Translations under genes and position numbers: made by a program
Shown: positions 1 through 11,262 of the stretch, in pieces
How positions within the stretch are numbered: position 1 is the stretch's first letter
Layout: every line of letters starts with the position of its first letter
Source: Acetonema longum DSM 6540
Lineage (GTDB): Bacteria > Bacillota > Negativicutes > Sporomusales > Acetonemataceae
Direction of reading: 5' to 3'
Length of the DNA stretch: 64,000 bases
Assembly: GCF_000219125.1 (NCBI RefSeq)
Contig: NZ_AFGF01000081.1
Location: 1 to 64,000 of the forward strand
Notes under the pieces: model-generated
Seen by the model: the letters and a program-made list of their open reading frames with translations, nothing else
What the model was told of the DNA's origin: nothing
Database searches by the model: none

Positions 1-16
1 CTTGCAATCCATAGCT

Positions 17-1444
17 TTACAAGGGTGCACTGCGCTCTTGCTTTGGCGCTGTTGATGCAGTATCTGCCGGCCGGATACGCAGCGCAAAAATCAGAGCCGC
101 CGATAAAAAAGCGGCGGAACCGAGCAGTGCAAAACGGTAAGCTTCTAAATGCGGTTGTTGTTCCAATCCGGTCCCAGCGGCAGAATGGGTACTGAATGCT
201 GCCAGAAAGCCGGCCAGTGACACTACACCCAAGGCGGCGCCGATTCGATTTTGAACATTGAACAAGGTTGTTGCCCTCCCCATAGAAGCGGAAGTGATAT
301 CATGAAAAGCCAGGAACTGTACGGTGACCCCCACATGGCCTAGAAAAAAGCCGATGCCAAAAAATAAAGTTCTCAAGGTCCAGGGAGTTGTCGCCGGCCC
401 AGTCATGCTGAGCAGTGCAACGGTTAGTATGGCGCCTAGTAATCCGGCCGAAATCACTGGACGCGCGCCTAACCGCTCGTACGACCAGGGCATGACCCGG
501 GATGCAAGCATCATTCCTAATGCTTCAGGAAAAGTGGTAAGTCCGCTTTCTAAAGCCGAAGCCTTCAGTACATTCTGATACATTAACGGAAAGATAAAGA
601 GAAGCCCGGTTAAACCGGCAGCGTTAAGCAATGAGATGACGCTTATCGTCCGATATTGCCGGCCCGATAATAAACGCAAATCGAGCATCGGTGCCTTTAC
701 CCGCAGCTCCACTAAGACCAGAAGACAAACAAGGATCAAGCCACAAAAACCTGTACCCAAAATAACCGGCGAGCGCCACCCCTGCGCCGGACCTTGCATA
801 AGCGCGTACATCAGCAGTGAAAAGCCCGGAACTGACAGCAAGAACCCCGGCAGGTCCAGGCGGCCCGCTGATGTTTCCTTATGTTCATGGAGAAACATCA
901 AACCAAACAACAATGCCAGAATGCCAACAGGGACATTGATATAAAACACCCACCGCCAGGATAACTGTTCTACCAGAAAGCCGCCAATGACCGGACCAAC
1001 AACAGGCGCAATGGCAATGGGCAAGATAAGGGACCGGGAGACTTGCAGCCGTTCTTCCGGCGAGAAGGCTCTAAACAGCATTGCCATTCCCACAGGGGTC
1101 AGCAATCCGCCGCCAGCTCCTTGCAACACCCGAAATAGATTCAGCATCTGAAGATGATCGGCGAATCCGCATAAGGCTGACGCACAGGTAAATACGCCCA
1201 ATGCAATTAAAAAGGTCCGCTTGGTCCCAAACCGGTCCCCAATCCATCCTGCCATGGGAAGGAATACGGCAATACTGACTAAGTATCCCACATTGACGCC
1301 ACTGGCGGCCGGAGGAGGAATGTGAAATTCATGACTGATGGCAGGCAGAGCTACATTGACAATAGTTCCGTCCATTATAGTCATAAACATGGCTGTTATA
1401 TAGACAATAGTAACCGCTGCTTTCGGGTCAAGCCGCAGCCTCAT
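17..1444 (-). CDS. DHA2-family MFS exporter, probable siderophore efflux
   Basis: A 475-residue major facilitator of the 14-helix DHA2 (EmrB/QacA) family. It has the first-helix motif with D and T around [11 protein letters not shown], motif A (GDRFGTKR near residue 70) and motif C (GPVIGG near 155). Such proteins expel small molecules using the proton gradient. It is the last visible gene of the siderophore operon and its ATG overlaps the stop of the MbtH gene by four bases (ATGA), so export of the finished catecholate siderophore is the likely job. The substrate is inferred from position only; multidrug efflux is the alternative. Confidence 0.85.
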   Translation of the reverse strand: MRLRLDPKAAVTIVYITAMFMTIMDGTIVNVALPAISHEFHIPPPAASGVNVGYLVSIAVFLPMAGWIGDRFGTKRTFLIALGVFTCASALCGFADHLQMLNLFRVLQGAGGGLLTPVGMAMLFRAFSPEERLQVSRSLILPIAIAPVVGPVIGGFLVEQLSWRWVFYINVPVGILALLFGLMFLHEHKETSAGRLDLPGFLLSVPGFSLLMYALMQGPAQGWRSPVILGTGFCGLILVCLLVLVELRVKAPMLDLRLLSGRQYRTISVISLLNAAGLTGLLFIFPLMYQNVLKASALESGLTTFPEALGMMLASRVMPWSYERLGARPVISAGLLGAILTVALLSMTGPATTPWTLRTLFFGIGFFLGHVGVTVQFLAFHDITSASMGRATTLFNVQNRIGAALGVVSLAGFLAAFSTHSAAGTGLEQQPHLEAYRFALLGSAAFLSAALIFALRIRPADTASTAPKQERSAPL

Positions 1445-1653
1445 TGTTCTTTTACCTGCGGCTTTAAACTATTGGGCCGCATATCGGTCCAGCGGGAGTT
1501 GATGTAATCTAAGCATAGTTGATGGCTTTCCTCCCCATATATGACGGTCCAGCCGGAGGGCGCATCCAGAAAGGCAGGCCAGATGGAATGCTGTCCTTCA
1601 CCATTCATCAGCACAGAGTAGACGCCCTTTTCGCTTTCAAACGGATTATTCAT
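1441..1653 (-). CDS. MbtH-like NRPS accessory protein
   Basis: A 70-residue protein with the conserved MbtH pattern: NPFE at the start, the HSIWP segment, GWTVIYG, and the C-terminal WTDMRP-SL block. MbtH proteins bind the adenylation domain of NRPSs and are needed for their folding or activity. It overlaps the NRPS gene upstream by four bases and the exporter gene downstream by four, so it is translationally coupled to both. Length and motifs match the family throughout. Confidence 0.95.
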   Translation of the reverse strand: MNNPFESEKGVYSVLMNGEGQHSIWPAFLDAPSGWTVIYGEESHQLCLDYINSRWTDMRPNSLKPQVKEQ

Positions 1654-4600
1654 ACCTGATCACCGCCCTCTTTTGATGAAACACCATGTGTCCTTGTTAC
1701 TTCCTGCAATTTTTGGACAAGGATAGACCCGATCTCGGCAAGCGGTTGGGGCTGGCACATATCCTTATGATGGCAGTCAATATTATATTGTTCAATTCGC
1801 CCCCGGATATAAGGCTTCCATGTCTCCGGACAAATGGGTTCGAACCACTCAGGCATGGACGCCGACCGGAAAAACAAGATGTTCCCGGTAAATGGTTCTG
1901 GCCGGTGTTCACTCAAGATGCGGACTGAATTTGCAAACACCGTTTTAAGGTTCAGAACGGTCTCCTCGTCCAGGCTGGCCAGCGCACTGCCGTCGCGACG
2001 GAGTATTTCAAGGACGCTGGCCTGATTCAGCGGTTTATCTCCCAAGCTGGCGGGATCATATCCTCCCAAAACAAGCAGGGCAATAAGCGCCTTTTCCTCG
2101 TCAGGGGCTTTATAAGGCAAGACAGTGCTTGGATAAGCATCAAACAGAACCGCCAGATTTATAGCTTCGCCTTGGTTTTGCAACTGCGCTGCCATTGCCT
2201 GAACAACGTTTCCTCCGAGGGACCAGCCTAGCAGATGATACGGTCCGGTTGGCTGAATGGTACGGATTTGCCTGATATAATCCGCAGCCATTTCATTCAG
2301 TGTCTGCGGCAGTTTTTCACGCCGGGAAATACCGCGCGCCTGTATACCATAGACAGGATAACCGGGCCCCAAGCTTGCCATCAATCCTGCGTAGCACCAA
2401 CTGAGCCCTCCTGCCGGATGGATGCAAAACAGCGGTGAGCTTTCACCCTTTGCCCTGAGCGGCAGCAGCACATCTAAAGCGCTTTGGCCGCTGCCCATCT
2501 CAAGCCGTTCGGCCAGTCCAGCCACTGTAGGCGCTTCAAACAGATTGCCAATACTCATTTGAACCCCGAGCAAATCATGAATTTTACGCATCAACTGCAC
2601 AGCAAGCAAAGAATGGCCGCCCAGGTCAAAGAAACTATCATCAACCCCTACTCGCGGCAAAGCAAGAACTTCCATAAACAAATCACGCAGCACCTCTTCC
2701 TGCGGCGTTCTGGGTCCGCGCCCGACAGCGGCTGCCGCAGAATCAGGCGCCGGCAGCGCTTTCCCGTCAAGCTTGCCGTTTGGCGTCAACGGCAAAGCCG
2801 CAATTTCGACAAAGGCGGATGGGATCATATAATTAGGCAGAAGCTTGGCGGCGTGTCGCCGCAAATCATCTGAATCAAAACCGGTTCGAGCGGAAGGTAC
2901 GACATAAGCTGCCAGACGCTTATCGCCGGGCTGGTCTTCACGGACGATTACCGCAACTTGCGCAACATGGGAATGCATAGCCAGCACAGACTCAATTTCA
3001 CCCAGTTCAATACGAAAACCGCGGATCTTAATCTGATGATCCGCCCGCCCCATATAATCCAGGGAACCATCCTCATGCCAGCGGGCCAAATCACCGGTGC
3101 GGTACATCCGAGTGCCTGCGGGGCCAAACGGATCAGCCACAAAACGGCTGGCCGTCAGGCCGGGGCGGCCTAAATAACCACGCGCCAGCCCTGCCCCTGC
3201 AACGTAAAGTTCCCCGACTACTCCCGGGGGAACAGGCTGCAGGCCGGCATCCAATACGTACACATTAAGATCCGGTATGCCGCAGCCGACAAGACTGTTG
3301 GCTCTTCTGGCAGCAATGCTTCTGTTAAGCTTAAGATAACTGACATGCACGGTGGTTTCCGTAATTCCGTACATGTTGACAAGGGTTGGCGCATTTTCCG
3401 GATGGCGGCTGTACCATTCTTCCAGCCGGCTAAGTTCAAGCGCTTCACCGCCGAAAATTACGAAGCGTAAGGAAAGCTCCCGGCTCAGCGCCGGATTTTC
3501 CCGGTCTGCCTGCATGAATTGATAGAAGGCTGACGGAGTCTGGTTAAGAACGGTTACCTTTTCCCGCCCAAGCAGCTGCAAAAACTCTGCCGGCGACCGG
3601 CTGACGGAATAAGGCACAACAACGAGACGGCCTCCATATAATAGCGGCCCCCAAATCTCCCACACGGAAAAGTCAAAGGCGTAAGAGTGGAACAGTGTCC
3701 ATACATCCTCTGAATTGAAGTGGAACCAAGGCTCAGTCGCGCTAAACAGCCTGACCACATTTTGATGCGGAATCACTACCCCTTTGGGCGTACCGGTTGA
3801 ACCGGAAGTATAAATGACATACGCCGGGCTGGACGGCGATAAAGGCTGAACACGGTCAGCATCCACCGGGTTCGTATCCGGATATTGGTTTAATTCCTCT
3901 ATTGTGCCGATTGCATCAAGAACAATCTGCGCTCCCTTAATTCCAGACAGCTTGGACGCCGCCCCGGAGTTTGTAAGCACACAGGCCGGCCGGGCATCGT
4001 CGAGTATAAACCGAATCCGGTCATTGGGGTATTCCGGATCTACCGGTAAATACGCTGCGCCCGCCTTGAGTACGGCCAGCAGGCCTACGATCATTTCCAG
4101 GGACCTGGGCAGGGCCAGAGCGACAAATTGTTCCGGGCCCGCCCCCCTGGCGACCAGCAAATGCGCCAGTTTATTCGCCCGCAGGTTTAACTCTTGGTAG
4201 GTCAGAGCGGTATTCTCAAACACTACGGCAATATTCTCAGGCGTCCGGACAACTTGCTGCTCAAACAGCGCCGGCAGGCAGGCAGGCGATAAGGTTCGCG
4301 CTGTTGCGTTCCAATGAACCATCAGCCGCTCGCGTTCCTCGGGCAGGAGCAGTTCACTCCTGGCAATGGCCTGGCCCTGTTCGGCAACGGTAAGTTTTTC
4401 AAGCAGCCGGAGAAACCGCTTCTGGTGAAGACGCACATCGCTGTCGCTGTAAATTTCAGAGTTGGCGGCGAAGTCAATTTTTAGTCCGTTCCCGTCAGAC
4501 TTGTCATACACGTTAATGGCCAAGTCATCAACCGGGCCGATCGCCAACTTATGTATGACCCCTTCATTTCCGGCGAAGTCTAATCCATGCTCAAACGGCA

Positions 4601-5657
4601 TAATATTAATTTGCGGACCGGCCATTCGCTGATTTTCGCCAAGCAGCTTAAGGTCACGGCGTAATTCTTCATGCCGGTATCTTTGATGCCGCTGTACGTT
4701 ACCGACTCCTGCCGCGACCTGCCCCAACAGTTCTGTAAAATTCATATTGGGCTGTACCTGTAAACGAAGCGGCAGCAAATTCACAATCATGCAGGGAATA
4801 TTCAGCGAGACTGACCCTAAGCGCCCCATCATCGGCAGGCTGAGGACTACGTCTTGCGTTCCCGTCATCCGATGTATGTATATCGCTGTTGCCGCAATAA
4901 GCAGTTCTGATAAACCGCCGCCAAACTTGCGGGCAGCAGCCCGCAGGGAGCGGCCGGCAGCAGGCGGCAGGCCCGCCGACCGGCGAAGCACCTGTTTAGA
5001 ACGCCCGGGCTTTCTATCAACTAAAGTAACAATGTCCGGTTGATCGGCAAACTGTTGCAGCCAAAACTGCCGGTCGCGGGCAAAATTCGTGGAGGCGCGA
5101 TAGGCCAGGTCCTCTTCCAGAACTAAATGCAGCGGGGCGAAAGAATCCTCCTCGTAACTGCGGTTCTGGATCAATGCAGTGTAAATATCGGCTACCCGTT
5201 GTGAGATAAGCGAAGAACCGAAGCCATCCATCACAATGTGATGAATCCGCTGATACCAAAAATAACGGTCAGGCTCCACTTTAAACAAAGCTTGACGAAA
5301 AAGGGGTTCATGGAGGAGATCGACCGGTCGCGAAAGGTCGTCATTCATCCATTTTTCAGCTGCTTGCTGCGGATTTTTTTCTGCACTGACATCCATAAAA
5401 TGCAGAGGAAAGGCGGAGACAGGCCGGATCACTTGCCATGGGCCCTGTTCATTTACGCCAAACCGAACATGTAAGGCCTCCGCTTCCTTTAGAGCCTGGC
5501 GCAGCGCCAGCTCAAAATTAATCCGGTCGAGCCTTCCCTTAATTTCTATGTATTCGCCGGCATTGTAAATCGGATTTTCCGGTTCAAGCTGTTGCGCAAA
5601 CCAAATGCCAGATTGTGCGCCGGACAAAGTCCAGCGGGCCTCTTGACAATGAGACAT
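1650..5657 (-). CDS. Single-module NRPS (C-A-T-TE), EntF-like, predicted threonine-activating
   Basis: A 1335-residue synthetase. A condensation domain fills about residues 8-440 with an intact HHIVMDG motif. The adenylation domain (about 460-960) has [11 protein letters not shown] and YRTGD. The carrier domain has LGGHS near residue 1005, and a thioesterase with GWSLGG and a late DCHH histidine ends the protein. The ten specificity residues read by eye as D-F-W-N-I-G-M-V-H-K, the classical threonine code, whereas EntF itself uses serine. With the DHB ligase and aryl carrier upstream it should make DHB-Thr and, as EntF does, oligomerise and cyclise it on the thioesterase. ATG 5657 follows a GGGAGG ribosome site. 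The final product is an inference. Confidence 0.93.
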   Translation of the reverse strand: MSHCQEARWTLSGAQSGIWFAQQLEPENPIYNAGEYIEIKGRLDRINFELALRQALKEAEALHVRFGVNEQGPWQVIRPVSAFPLHFMDVSAEKNPQQAAEKWMNDDLSRPVDLLHEPLFRQALFKVEPDRYFWYQRIHHIVMDGFGSSLISQRVADIYTALIQNRSYEEDSFAPLHLVLEEDLAYRASTNFARDRQFWLQQFADQPDIVTLVDRKPGRSKQVLRRSAGLPPAAGRSLRAAARKFGGGLSELLIAATAIYIHRMTGTQDVVLSLPMMGRLGSVSLNIPCMIVNLLPLRLQVQPNMNFTELLGQVAAGVGNVQRHQRYRHEELRRDLKLLGENQRMAGPQINIMPFEHGLDFAGNEGVIHKLAIGPVDDLAINVYDKSDGNGLKIDFAANSEIYSDSDVRLHQKRFLRLLEKLTVAEQGQAIARSELLLPEERERLMVHWNATARTLSPACLPALFEQQVVRTPENIAVVFENTALTYQELNLRANKLAHLLVARGAGPEQFVALALPRSLEMIVGLLAVLKAGAAYLPVDPEYPNDRIRFILDDARPACVLTNSGAASKLSGIKGAQIVLDAIGTIEELNQYPDTNPVDADRVQPLSPSSPAYVIYTSGSTGTPKGVVIPHQNVVRLFSATEPWFHFNSEDVWTLFHSYAFDFSVWEIWGPLLYGGRLVVVPYSVSRSPAEFLQLLGREKVTVLNQTPSAFYQFMQADRENPALSRELSLRFVIFGGEALELSRLEEWYSRHPENAPTLVNMYGITETTVHVSYLKLNRSIAARRANSLVGCGIPDLNVYVLDAGLQPVPPGVVGELYVAGAGLARGYLGRPGLTASRFVADPFGPAGTRMYRTGDLARWHEDGSLDYMGRADHQIKIRGFRIELGEIESVLAMHSHVAQVAVIVREDQPGDKRLAAYVVPSARTGFDSDDLRRHAAKLLPNYMIPSAFVEIAALPLTPNGKLDGKALPAPDSAAAAVGRGPRTPQEEVLRDLFMEVLALPRVGVDDSFFDLGGHSLLAVQLMRKIHDLLGVQMSIGNLFEAPTVAGLAERLEMGSGQSALDVLLPLRAKGESSPLFCIHPAGGLSWCYAGLMASLGPGYPVYGIQARGISRREKLPQTLNEMAADYIRQIRTIQPTGPYHLLGWSLGGNVVQAMAAQLQNQGEAINLAVLFDAYPSTVLPYKAPDEEKALIALLVLGGYDPASLGDKPLNQASVLEILRRDGSALASLDEETVLNLKTVFANSVRILSEHRPEPFTGNILFFRSASMPEWFEPICPETWKPYIRGRIEQYNIDCHHKDMCQPQPLAEIGSILVQKLQEVTRTHGVSSKEGGDQV

Positions 5658-5700
5658 TCTCCCTTACCTCCCTCATGGTCGCAGTCTTGGGCAGAGTTTT

Positions 5701-5970
5701 CTATTTGGAAGAAGATAGCAAATTCCACCAATGAGCAATGGTCGGCCTTTTAACCAGCTTCATGAAAGTAACATCAACTCCTATGCCGCGCCATTTCTCA
5801 ACAAGGCTCATCATTCTGACGGAATCCAGGCCTTTGTCAGTTAAGTCTTCATTGTCATCGATATCGGACGGCTCTTCGTCAAGAAGTTCTGCAACCTGTT
5901 GGCGTACAAGCTGCAATGTCAGGCTCTGAGAGCCGGCTGCCGCTTCGTTGTTGGAATGCTGAATAGCCAC
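5701..5970 (-). CDS. Free-standing aryl carrier protein
   Basis: An 89-residue carrier protein with the phosphopantetheine site GLDSVR (Ser50). It resembles the C-terminal carrier half of EntB/DhbB, but the isochorismatase half is absent, as in stand-alone aryl carrier proteins. It would hold the 2,3-dihydroxybenzoyl thioester made by the upstream ligase and pass it to the NRPS condensation domain. The start is GTG 5970 behind AAGGAGTG. The gene lies six bases after the ligase gene and 43 bases before the NRPS gene. Confidence 0.88.
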   Translation of the reverse strand: MAIQHSNNEAAAGSQSLTLQLVRQQVAELLDEEPSDIDDNEDLTDKGLDSVRMMSLVEKWRGIGVDVTFMKLVKRPTIAHWWNLLSSSK

Positions 5971-5976
5971 CGCAGA

Positions 5977-7605
5977 TCACTCCTTTACCTTTTTTTCATT
6001 AACTTTCTCGGCAATCATCTTCCGCAATTCTTTTTTACTGACCTTGCCCAGCGGGGTATAGGGAAAGTCGTCGATAAACTCAATCCGGTCAGGAATTTTA
6101 AAAGTAGCAAGGCCCCGTTCCTTTAAGAACTTTTTGAGATCGCCAGCTCTCGGAACCGGGTTACGGGGTATCACAAACGCGCACGACCGCTCCCCCAGAA
6201 ATGCGTCGGGCATGGAAACAATGGCTGCGTCGAGTACGGCCGGGTGAGCAAGCAGATGATTTTCAACCTCTTCCGCCGCGATCTTCTCCCCGCCGCGGTT
6301 GATTTGATCCTTCGCGCGGCCTTCCACTACGAAATAGCCCGACTCGTTCACGCTTACCAAATCTCCGGTCCGGAAAAAGCCGTCCGGAGTAAACGCCTTT
6401 TTATTATACTCTTCCGCTTTATAATAGCCGCGAATGGTACAAGGTCCCCTGGCCAATAATTGTCCGACAACTCCCGGCTGCACGTCTACATCGTTCTCAT
6501 CCACCACCCGGATTTCATCATATGGCGACGCGGGTTTTCCCTGAGTACTCACAATCACAGCTTCCGGATCATCCAGTCTTGTACAATTCACCAGACCTTC
6601 CGCCATGCCAAAACTTTGCTGTAAAGTGCAGCCAAATGCCGGTTTGACCCGGCGCGCGGCCTCCTCACTGAATTTGGCCCCGCCCACTTGCAGCACCTTA
6701 AGGCTGGACAAGTCGTGACGGCAGGAGGATGCAGCTTCAAGCCATATCAGGGCAAGCGGCGGCACAAGCGAAGTAATAGTGACCCGTTCCTGCTCGATAA
6801 GGGGAAAGGCTTCCTCCGGACTGGGTGCAGCGGCAAGAATAACCCTGCCTCCTGCGTATAGCGTGCCAAATACGCCGGGCGAACTAAGCGGATAATTATG
6901 CGCCACAGGCAGAACCGTAAGGTACACGCTATCCCGGTTCAGCCGGCAAATCTCAGCGTTGACGCGCACGCAGTAGATATAGTCGTCATGGGTTCGGGGA
7001 ATTAACTTGGATAAGCCGGTGCTCCCGCCGGACAATAGAAGAAAAACGACGTCAGAGGGACTCACCGCCGGCAGGTGGACAATTGCATCTGCATACAGCT
7101 CCGTCAAGGCAATAAATTCTCCGGCGTCGCCTGCCACAATTACATGCTGTAAGGCCGGCGCTGCATTTTTAACCTCCCTTGCAAGCGAGCGATAGTCAAA
7201 CTCCATATAAGTATCCGGGATAATATAGGCAACGGCTTCAGTAAACTCGCAAAAATAGCGAATTTCACTGCTGCGGTGCGAGGGAAGAGCAAAGACAGGC
7301 AATGCGCCCAGCCTGAATAAGGCGAAGCAAACATCAAAGAACTCGATAATGTTAGGAAGCTGGACCACCACTCGGTCTCCCTGCTTTATCCCCAGCTTCT
7401 GAAAGCCAGCGGCTAATTGATCAGCCCTATTGTCCAGTTCGGCATAACTGATATTTTTTTCCCCGCTTGTAACGGCAATGCGTTCGCCTTGCCTCTGGGC
7501 ACGTTCACGCAGCATTCCGCCGAAGGTTTCGCCGCGCCAGCAATCCATTTTTCTGTACCAGTCCGCAAACTTTTCCGGGCAAGAAGGGCAACCTGTCAAC
7601 ATCAT
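5977..7605 (-). CDS. dhbE: 2,3-dihydroxybenzoate-AMP ligase (DhbE/EntE family)
   Basis: A 542-residue aryl-acid adenylating enzyme that would activate 2,3-dihydroxybenzoate with ATP and load it onto the aryl carrier. It follows Bacillus DhbE closely. The ATP loop is SGGSTGLSK, the acid pocket is HNYPLSS, and the hinge region [13 protein letters not shown] is intact. By DhbE numbering the pocket has Asn235, Tyr236, Ser240 and Val337, which fits DHB; salicylate enzymes typically carry Cys240 and Leu337. Residue 329, usually Val, is Ser here. The start is supported by AAGGTGGTG. No DHB biosynthesis genes (isochorismate synthase, isochorismatase, dehydrogenase) lie in the window. Confidence 0.93.
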   Translation of the reverse strand: MMLTGCPSCPEKFADWYRKMDCWRGETFGGMLRERAQRQGERIAVTSGEKNISYAELDNRADQLAAGFQKLGIKQGDRVVVQLPNIIEFFDVCFALFRLGALPVFALPSHRSSEIRYFCEFTEAVAYIIPDTYMEFDYRSLAREVKNAAPALQHVIVAGDAGEFIALTELYADAIVHLPAVSPSDVVFLLLSGGSTGLSKLIPRTHDDYIYCVRVNAEICRLNRDSVYLTVLPVAHNYPLSSPGVFGTLYAGGRVILAAAPSPEEAFPLIEQERVTITSLVPPLALIWLEAASSCRHDLSSLKVLQVGGAKFSEEAARRVKPAFGCTLQQSFGMAEGLVNCTRLDDPEAVIVSTQGKPASPYDEIRVVDENDVDVQPGVVGQLLARGPCTIRGYYKAEEYNKKAFTPDGFFRTGDLVSVNESGYFVVEGRAKDQINRGGEKIAAEEVENHLLAHPAVLDAAIVSMPDAFLGERSCAFVIPRNPVPRAGDLKKFLKERGLATFKIPDRIEFIDDFPYTPLGKVSKKELRKMIAEKVNEKKVKE

Positions 7606-7645
7606 TGATACACCACCTTTTTTGTCATAATAATAATACCCCTGT

Positions 7646-9841
7646 TTAGAATTGCATCGTTGCCGACAACTTAACGGTGCGGGGGCTGCCTAACGTGGCA
7701 AGACCCTTGTCGGTGTAACCTGACCAGTAGTGTTTGTCAAACAGGTTTTCAACGCTGAGCCGGTAGGTGACCGGAATTTTATGAATCACGGTCTTGTACC
7801 GTGCGCCGATGTCATAACGCACCCAGCTCGGTATTTCGAAAGTGTTGGCATTGTCGGCGTATTGGGAACTGCTGTATACGGCCCGCAGCGAAAGTGATAA
7901 ATCCTGATTCCAGGGGGTGTCCCACTCGACGCCGGCATTCATCGTCCATTCGGGTACGCCCAGCGGCGTGTTGCCGTTATTGGCGGCAGTATTGGAGCGG
8001 ACCAGTTCGCCATCGGTATAGGCAATGCCGCCCAACAGGCGGAGGTTCTTCGCTATGTCGCCGAAGGTATTCCACTCAATGCCGCGGTTTTTCTGTTCGC
8101 CGTCATAGGAATAGACATTGTCAGCAGTCATATAACTGGGTATTTCGATTTGGAAGAAGGCCAGCGTATTGGCGAAATCTCCCCCGTCCCACTTGACGCC
8201 GATTTCATGCTGTTTGCTTTTATACGGAGCCAGTACTTGGCCCGCGTTGTCGTAACCTGTTCCCACCACAGTTCCAACGGAAAGCGCTTCAATATAATTG
8301 GCGTAGAGAGACACTGATTCTCCCCACGGTTTGACGACAAGGCCGACCATCGGCGTGTTGGCGTCGGAGTCGTAGTAGCTTGTTGATTTCACCCCGCCGG
8401 TGGTATCGGTGTTGTTGTAGCTGTAGCTTGTCTGTTCCACATTTTGATGCCGCATTCCCAACGTTAACTGGACCTTTTCCTCGTTAAAGGAAAGCGTGTC
8501 AGCCAGGAGGAAACTGGAAAGCTCAGTAACGGCGGTCTTGTTGCCTTTTCCCACAGACAGGCTGTTGTAAAGATCGGCAACCGGAGCCGGGTTGTAGATA
8601 TTCGTTGGCATATTCAGGGCGGTACTATTATAAGCATTGGAAAAATCCGTATCCTGGAAATTCGCCCCCAAAACAACCTGATGCTTTATTGCGCCAGTCT
8701 GGTAAGCGCCGCGCAGTCCTATTTCGGAGGCAGTGGTGTCGGTCCAGAACCATTGCTTAAAGATACCTTTGAGAGTAGCCGAGCCATCTGCCTGAAGGTC
8801 TTGCACGTGATTGCCGTTTATGAAGCCGTTGGCCTTGGCGGACAGCTTGCCAATACCGGCATAGGCGGTTAAATTGTCCTGGATATCATATTCGCCTTTA
8901 AACAGAATCCCATTATTTCGCGTGGTGCCCGACACCCCTTTGAACATGTTGGTCGAGCCGTCCGGAGCCTTCACGTAAGCGCTTAAGTCATACATGGAAA
9001 TAAGGCCGCCGTCGTAACGATCTTCGGTGCCATAAGCGTCCAGGGACAGGCGCCATTTGTCCTTGCGGTAATCCACGCCCAGGGCTCCCAGCATCCTTTT
9101 CCTGGACTGGTCGTCGGTTGTGGTGTCGCCGTCGGAGTAGGCGCCGTTAAAACGGATGCCCCACTCCTTGTTTTCGCCGAAACGGCGCCCTATATCGATA
9201 TGACCGCCAAATTGGGACGAGGAGGCATAACTGGTGGTAAAGTTAGTTATATCCTCCTCGCCGGCCCGTTTGGGCACCAGATTGATGGCGCCGCCCACCG
9301 AGGTGCTCACGCCGCCGTAGAGAAAGGAACTGGGCCCTTTGAGCACTTCCACCCGATCCAAAAATTCGACGGGAACACGATAGTGCGGCGCCAAACCCGA
9401 CATGCCGTTAAAATAGAGATGCTGATAATTTACCTCCAGCCCGCGGATTCTGTAGTTTTCGCTGACCTGTCCGCTGGGGGTGGCGACGCGAACAGAGGGA
9501 TCGTTGCTAAGCACGTCAAACAGGGTATGGGCCTGCTGGTCTTCGATAGTCTGCCCGGTATAACTGGTGATGTTGAAGGGCGTGTCCATAAAATCCTTAT
9601 TCCCCAGTACGCCGAGGGTGGCGCTTCGGGCTACCTGGCCGCCGGAGTAGACCGTTTCCCGGTTGGCAGTTACTTCAACCTCTTCCATGCTGGATTCAGA
9701 TTGATCGGCAGTACCAGCTGCTTCTGTTTCTGCTTCCGCCGTATCCTCGGCGTAGGCAATTGCCGGCGTGTACCAGAACAAGCTGCTGCCGATCAGGGCA
9801 TAAAGCAGACGTTTTTTGGCCGGAGACAATTCTTTCTTCAT
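7646..9841 (-). CDS. TonB-dependent siderophore receptor
   Basis: A 731-residue outer-membrane receptor of the FhuE/FpvA type. An N-terminal signal peptide ([15 protein letters not shown], cleaved near AYA) is followed by an acidic linker and a plug domain with [13 protein letters not shown] near residue 165. The rest is a 22-strand barrel ending in an aromatic residue (SATMQF). It would import the ferric siderophore with energy from TonB. It is the first gene of the siderophore operon, 40 bases before the ligase gene, and has a Fur box upstream. A receptor of this kind in an otherwise firmicute gene context is strong evidence for a diderm cell. Confidence 0.95.
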   Translation of the reverse strand: MKKELSPAKKRLLYALIGSSLFWYTPAIAYAEDTAEAETEAAGTADQSESSMEEVEVTANRETVYSGGQVARSATLGVLGNKDFMDTPFNITSYTGQTIEDQQAHTLFDVLSNDPSVRVATPSGQVSENYRIRGLEVNYQHLYFNGMSGLAPHYRVPVEFLDRVEVLKGPSSFLYGGVSTSVGGAINLVPKRAGEEDITNFTTSYASSSQFGGHIDIGRRFGENKEWGIRFNGAYSDGDTTTDDQSRKRMLGALGVDYRKDKWRLSLDAYGTEDRYDGGLISMYDLSAYVKAPDGSTNMFKGVSGTTRNNGILFKGEYDIQDNLTAYAGIGKLSAKANGFINGNHVQDLQADGSATLKGIFKQWFWTDTTASEIGLRGAYQTGAIKHQVVLGANFQDTDFSNAYNSTALNMPTNIYNPAPVADLYNSLSVGKGNKTAVTELSSFLLADTLSFNEEKVQLTLGMRHQNVEQTSYSYNNTDTTGGVKSTSYYDSDANTPMVGLVVKPWGESVSLYANYIEALSVGTVVGTGYDNAGQVLAPYKSKQHEIGVKWDGGDFANTLAFFQIEIPSYMTADNVYSYDGEQKNRGIEWNTFGDIAKNLRLLGGIAYTDGELVRSNTAANNGNTPLGVPEWTMNAGVEWDTPWNQDLSLSLRAVYSSSQYADNANTFEIPSWVRYDIGARYKTVIHKIPVTYRLSVENLFDKHYWSGYTDKGLATLGSPRTVKLSATMQF

Positions 9842-9950
9842 GCTGTCAACTCCTCGTATAATAGTATTAAATCCACGGATGGCCTAGTTTCCAGCAAGGA
9901 AGCAGCATTCCGGGGAAATATTCCGATAGAAGTTTTTGAATTTATTTTTT

Positions 9951-9969
9951 GTTAATGATTATCATTATC
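9951..9969 (-). promoter_or_regulatory. Fur box before the siderophore operon
   Basis: On the minus strand the 19 bases match the classical Fur consensus at 18 of 19 positions, counted by hand. The site lies just downstream of a TATACT -10 candidate (9987-9992), so bound Fe-Fur should block transcription of the receptor-to-exporter operon. Confidence 0.85.
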
Positions 9970-10079
9970 ACCACTGACTGTTTTATAGTATAACAAACTG
10001 CATAGCATGAACGAATAGAGATTTTTCCAAATAATCCTTGATTTTTTTCAAATTAACCGAAATGTAACTATAAATAAAA

Positions 10080-10108
10080 TTGAAAATGATTGCCAGCATT
10101 GATAAAAT
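10080..10108 (+). promoter_or_regulatory. Sigma-A promoter of the AraC-type gene
   Basis: The sequence shows TTGAAA at 10080-10085, a 17-base spacer and TAAAAT at 10103-10108. Each hexamer is one base away from consensus. The second Fur-like site abuts the -10 element. Confidence 0.6.
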
Positions 10109-10127
10109 GATTATGATTATTATTATC
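10109..10127 (+). promoter_or_regulatory. Second Fur-like box at the AraC-gene promoter
   Basis: It matches the Fur consensus at 16 of 19 positions by hand count. It begins directly after the -10 element and would cover the transcription start, so the regulator gene is probably iron-repressed as well. Confidence 0.7.
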
Positions 10128-10144
10128 ATTTGTTTTTATAAAAA

Positions 10145-10171
10145 AGGACTCACTTTCCTGAAGTGAGTCCT
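10145..10171 (-). terminator. Hairpin with a T-run on the minus strand
   Basis: A perfect 11-bp stem with a 5-base loop lies in the 5' leader of the AraC-type gene. The T-run follows it only on the minus strand, so it is shaped as a terminator for transcripts running leftward, where no gene is seen. Confidence 0.5.
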
Positions 10172-10238
10172 GACGTATCAAGTCTTTACCAACTCGATAC
10201 AGCCTTTAAAATGATTGTTACTTGGGAGGGTACAGAAA

Positions 10239-11054
10239 ATGGAAGTGGATATCCATGACCTATCCGATTATTTTTCTAAAATAAATTTTAGTGTAGTCGA
10301 CATAAGGCGAGCAATTATCGAACCCGGGACAAAACGTTTCGGTACGGTTACCTCCCCATTTCCAGGTATGATTTTTCCGCTGCGTGGCCGATCAAGGATG
10401 TTTTTCGATGGCGTGCCTTATGACATGGAGCCCGGTAAAATATTTCACGGAGGGCCGAATACGCCATTGGATAAGGAGGTTCTGGGACAATCGAAGTGGG
10501 ATTTTATGGTCGTACATTACCAAGTGTATGGCAATACCCAGGGGCTGGCTCCTTATGCATTGTCACATTATGAACTCAGCCCGGGACATAATTCCCGCAT
10601 AAACGACACATTGTACCGGCTGTATCATATCTACTCAACAGAAGGTAGCCTATCCTGCCTGAGAGCCAAATCCCTGTTTTTTATCATTTTGGATGAGATT
10701 TTCACTTGCGCCAGCTGCCGCTTGCACAACGACAGCCGCGAGCTGGCGGAAAAAGCCGCCGAATATATGAAGAATCACTATATGGAGCCCCTTACCGTGC
10801 CGGAAATAGCCAAGCAATATGATCTTAACAGTAAGCAGTTTGCCTATTTTTTTCATAAACACAAGGGGCTGAGCCCAAATGAGTTTCTCATTAAATACCG
10901 GATGCGGCGGGCGAAAGATCTGCTCTGCACCACAGCCTGCTCTGTCGCGGAAATTTCTTCTTGCGTCGGCTACTCAGATCCCTTTTACTTCAGCAAATTA
11001 TTCAAGAAGCAGACTGGTGTGTCTCCTAAGTTATTCAGAGAAATGAAAAGTTGA
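10239..11054 (+). CDS. AraC-family transcription regulator, probable siderophore-responsive
   Basis: A 271-residue regulator. The N-terminal part resembles a cupin-like ligand-binding region, and the last 100 residues form the AraC double helix-turn-helix (VPEIAKQYDLNSKQFAYFFHK, then VAEISSCVGYSDPFYFSKLFKK and the SPKLFR end). ATG 10239 is chosen over an in-frame TTG at 10215 because GGGAGGG (10224-10230) sits at the right distance before it. Divergence from the siderophore operon and a Fur site at its own promoter suggest a role like Btr, YbtA or PchR, activating uptake when the ferric siderophore is present. The ligand is an inference. Confidence 0.85.
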   Translation: MEVDIHDLSDYFSKINFSVVDIRRAIIEPGTKRFGTVTSPFPGMIFPLRGRSRMFFDGVPYDMEPGKIFHGGPNTPLDKEVLGQSKWDFMVVHYQVYGNTQGLAPYALSHYELSPGHNSRINDTLYRLYHIYSTEGSLSCLRAKSLFFIILDEIFTCASCRLHNDSRELAEKAAEYMKNHYMEPLTVPEIAKQYDLNSKQFAYFFHKHKGLSPNEFLIKYRMRRAKDLLCTTACSVAEISSCVGYSDPFYFSKLFKKQTGVSPKLFREMKS

Positions 11055-11104
11055 TAAGCAATTCATTGAAAAGCATCGAAGTGAATACCTTCCCGTGATC
11101 TTTT

Positions 11105-11133
11105 AACCCCTGCATCTAACGCAGGGGTTTTTC
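11105..11133 (+). terminator. Terminator of the AraC-type gene
   Basis: The hairpin AACCCCTGC / GCAGGGGTT is followed by a T-run, 50 bases after the stop codon. Confidence 0.8.
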
Positions 11134-11144
11134 ATAATAAAAAG

Positions 11145-11164
11145 GGCAGGCCAAATAGCCTGCC
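11145..11164. terminator. Bidirectional terminator hairpin
   Basis: The stem GGCAGGC / GCCTGCC has a 6-base loop with T-rich sequence on both outer sides. It separates the AraC-type gene from the convergent tRNA genes. Confidence 0.6.
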
Positions 11165-11262
11165 TCTTTGTTATTATTATACTTTGCATATTAGAAAAAA
11201 CGCTAACCGCCGGTTGCACTTACCTCAAACAGAAATGTTGTACTTTCCATCTGACTAAAAGA

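Larger units (their letters stand above)
9842..10238. promoter_or_regulatory. Divergent iron-regulated promoter region
   Basis: This AT-rich spacer separates the minus-strand siderophore operon from the plus-strand AraC-type gene. It holds two Fur-box-like sites, a likely plus-strand promoter, a TATACT minus-strand -10 candidate at 9987-9992 and one hairpin, listed separately. No coding region is seen in it. Confidence 0.75.

Noticed and set aside
9200-9955. A 251-codon plus-strand frame antisense to the TonB receptor
   Set aside because: It lies mostly inside a receptor gene with clear motifs, shows no domain and has no ribosome site; its 3' end runs into the Fur region.
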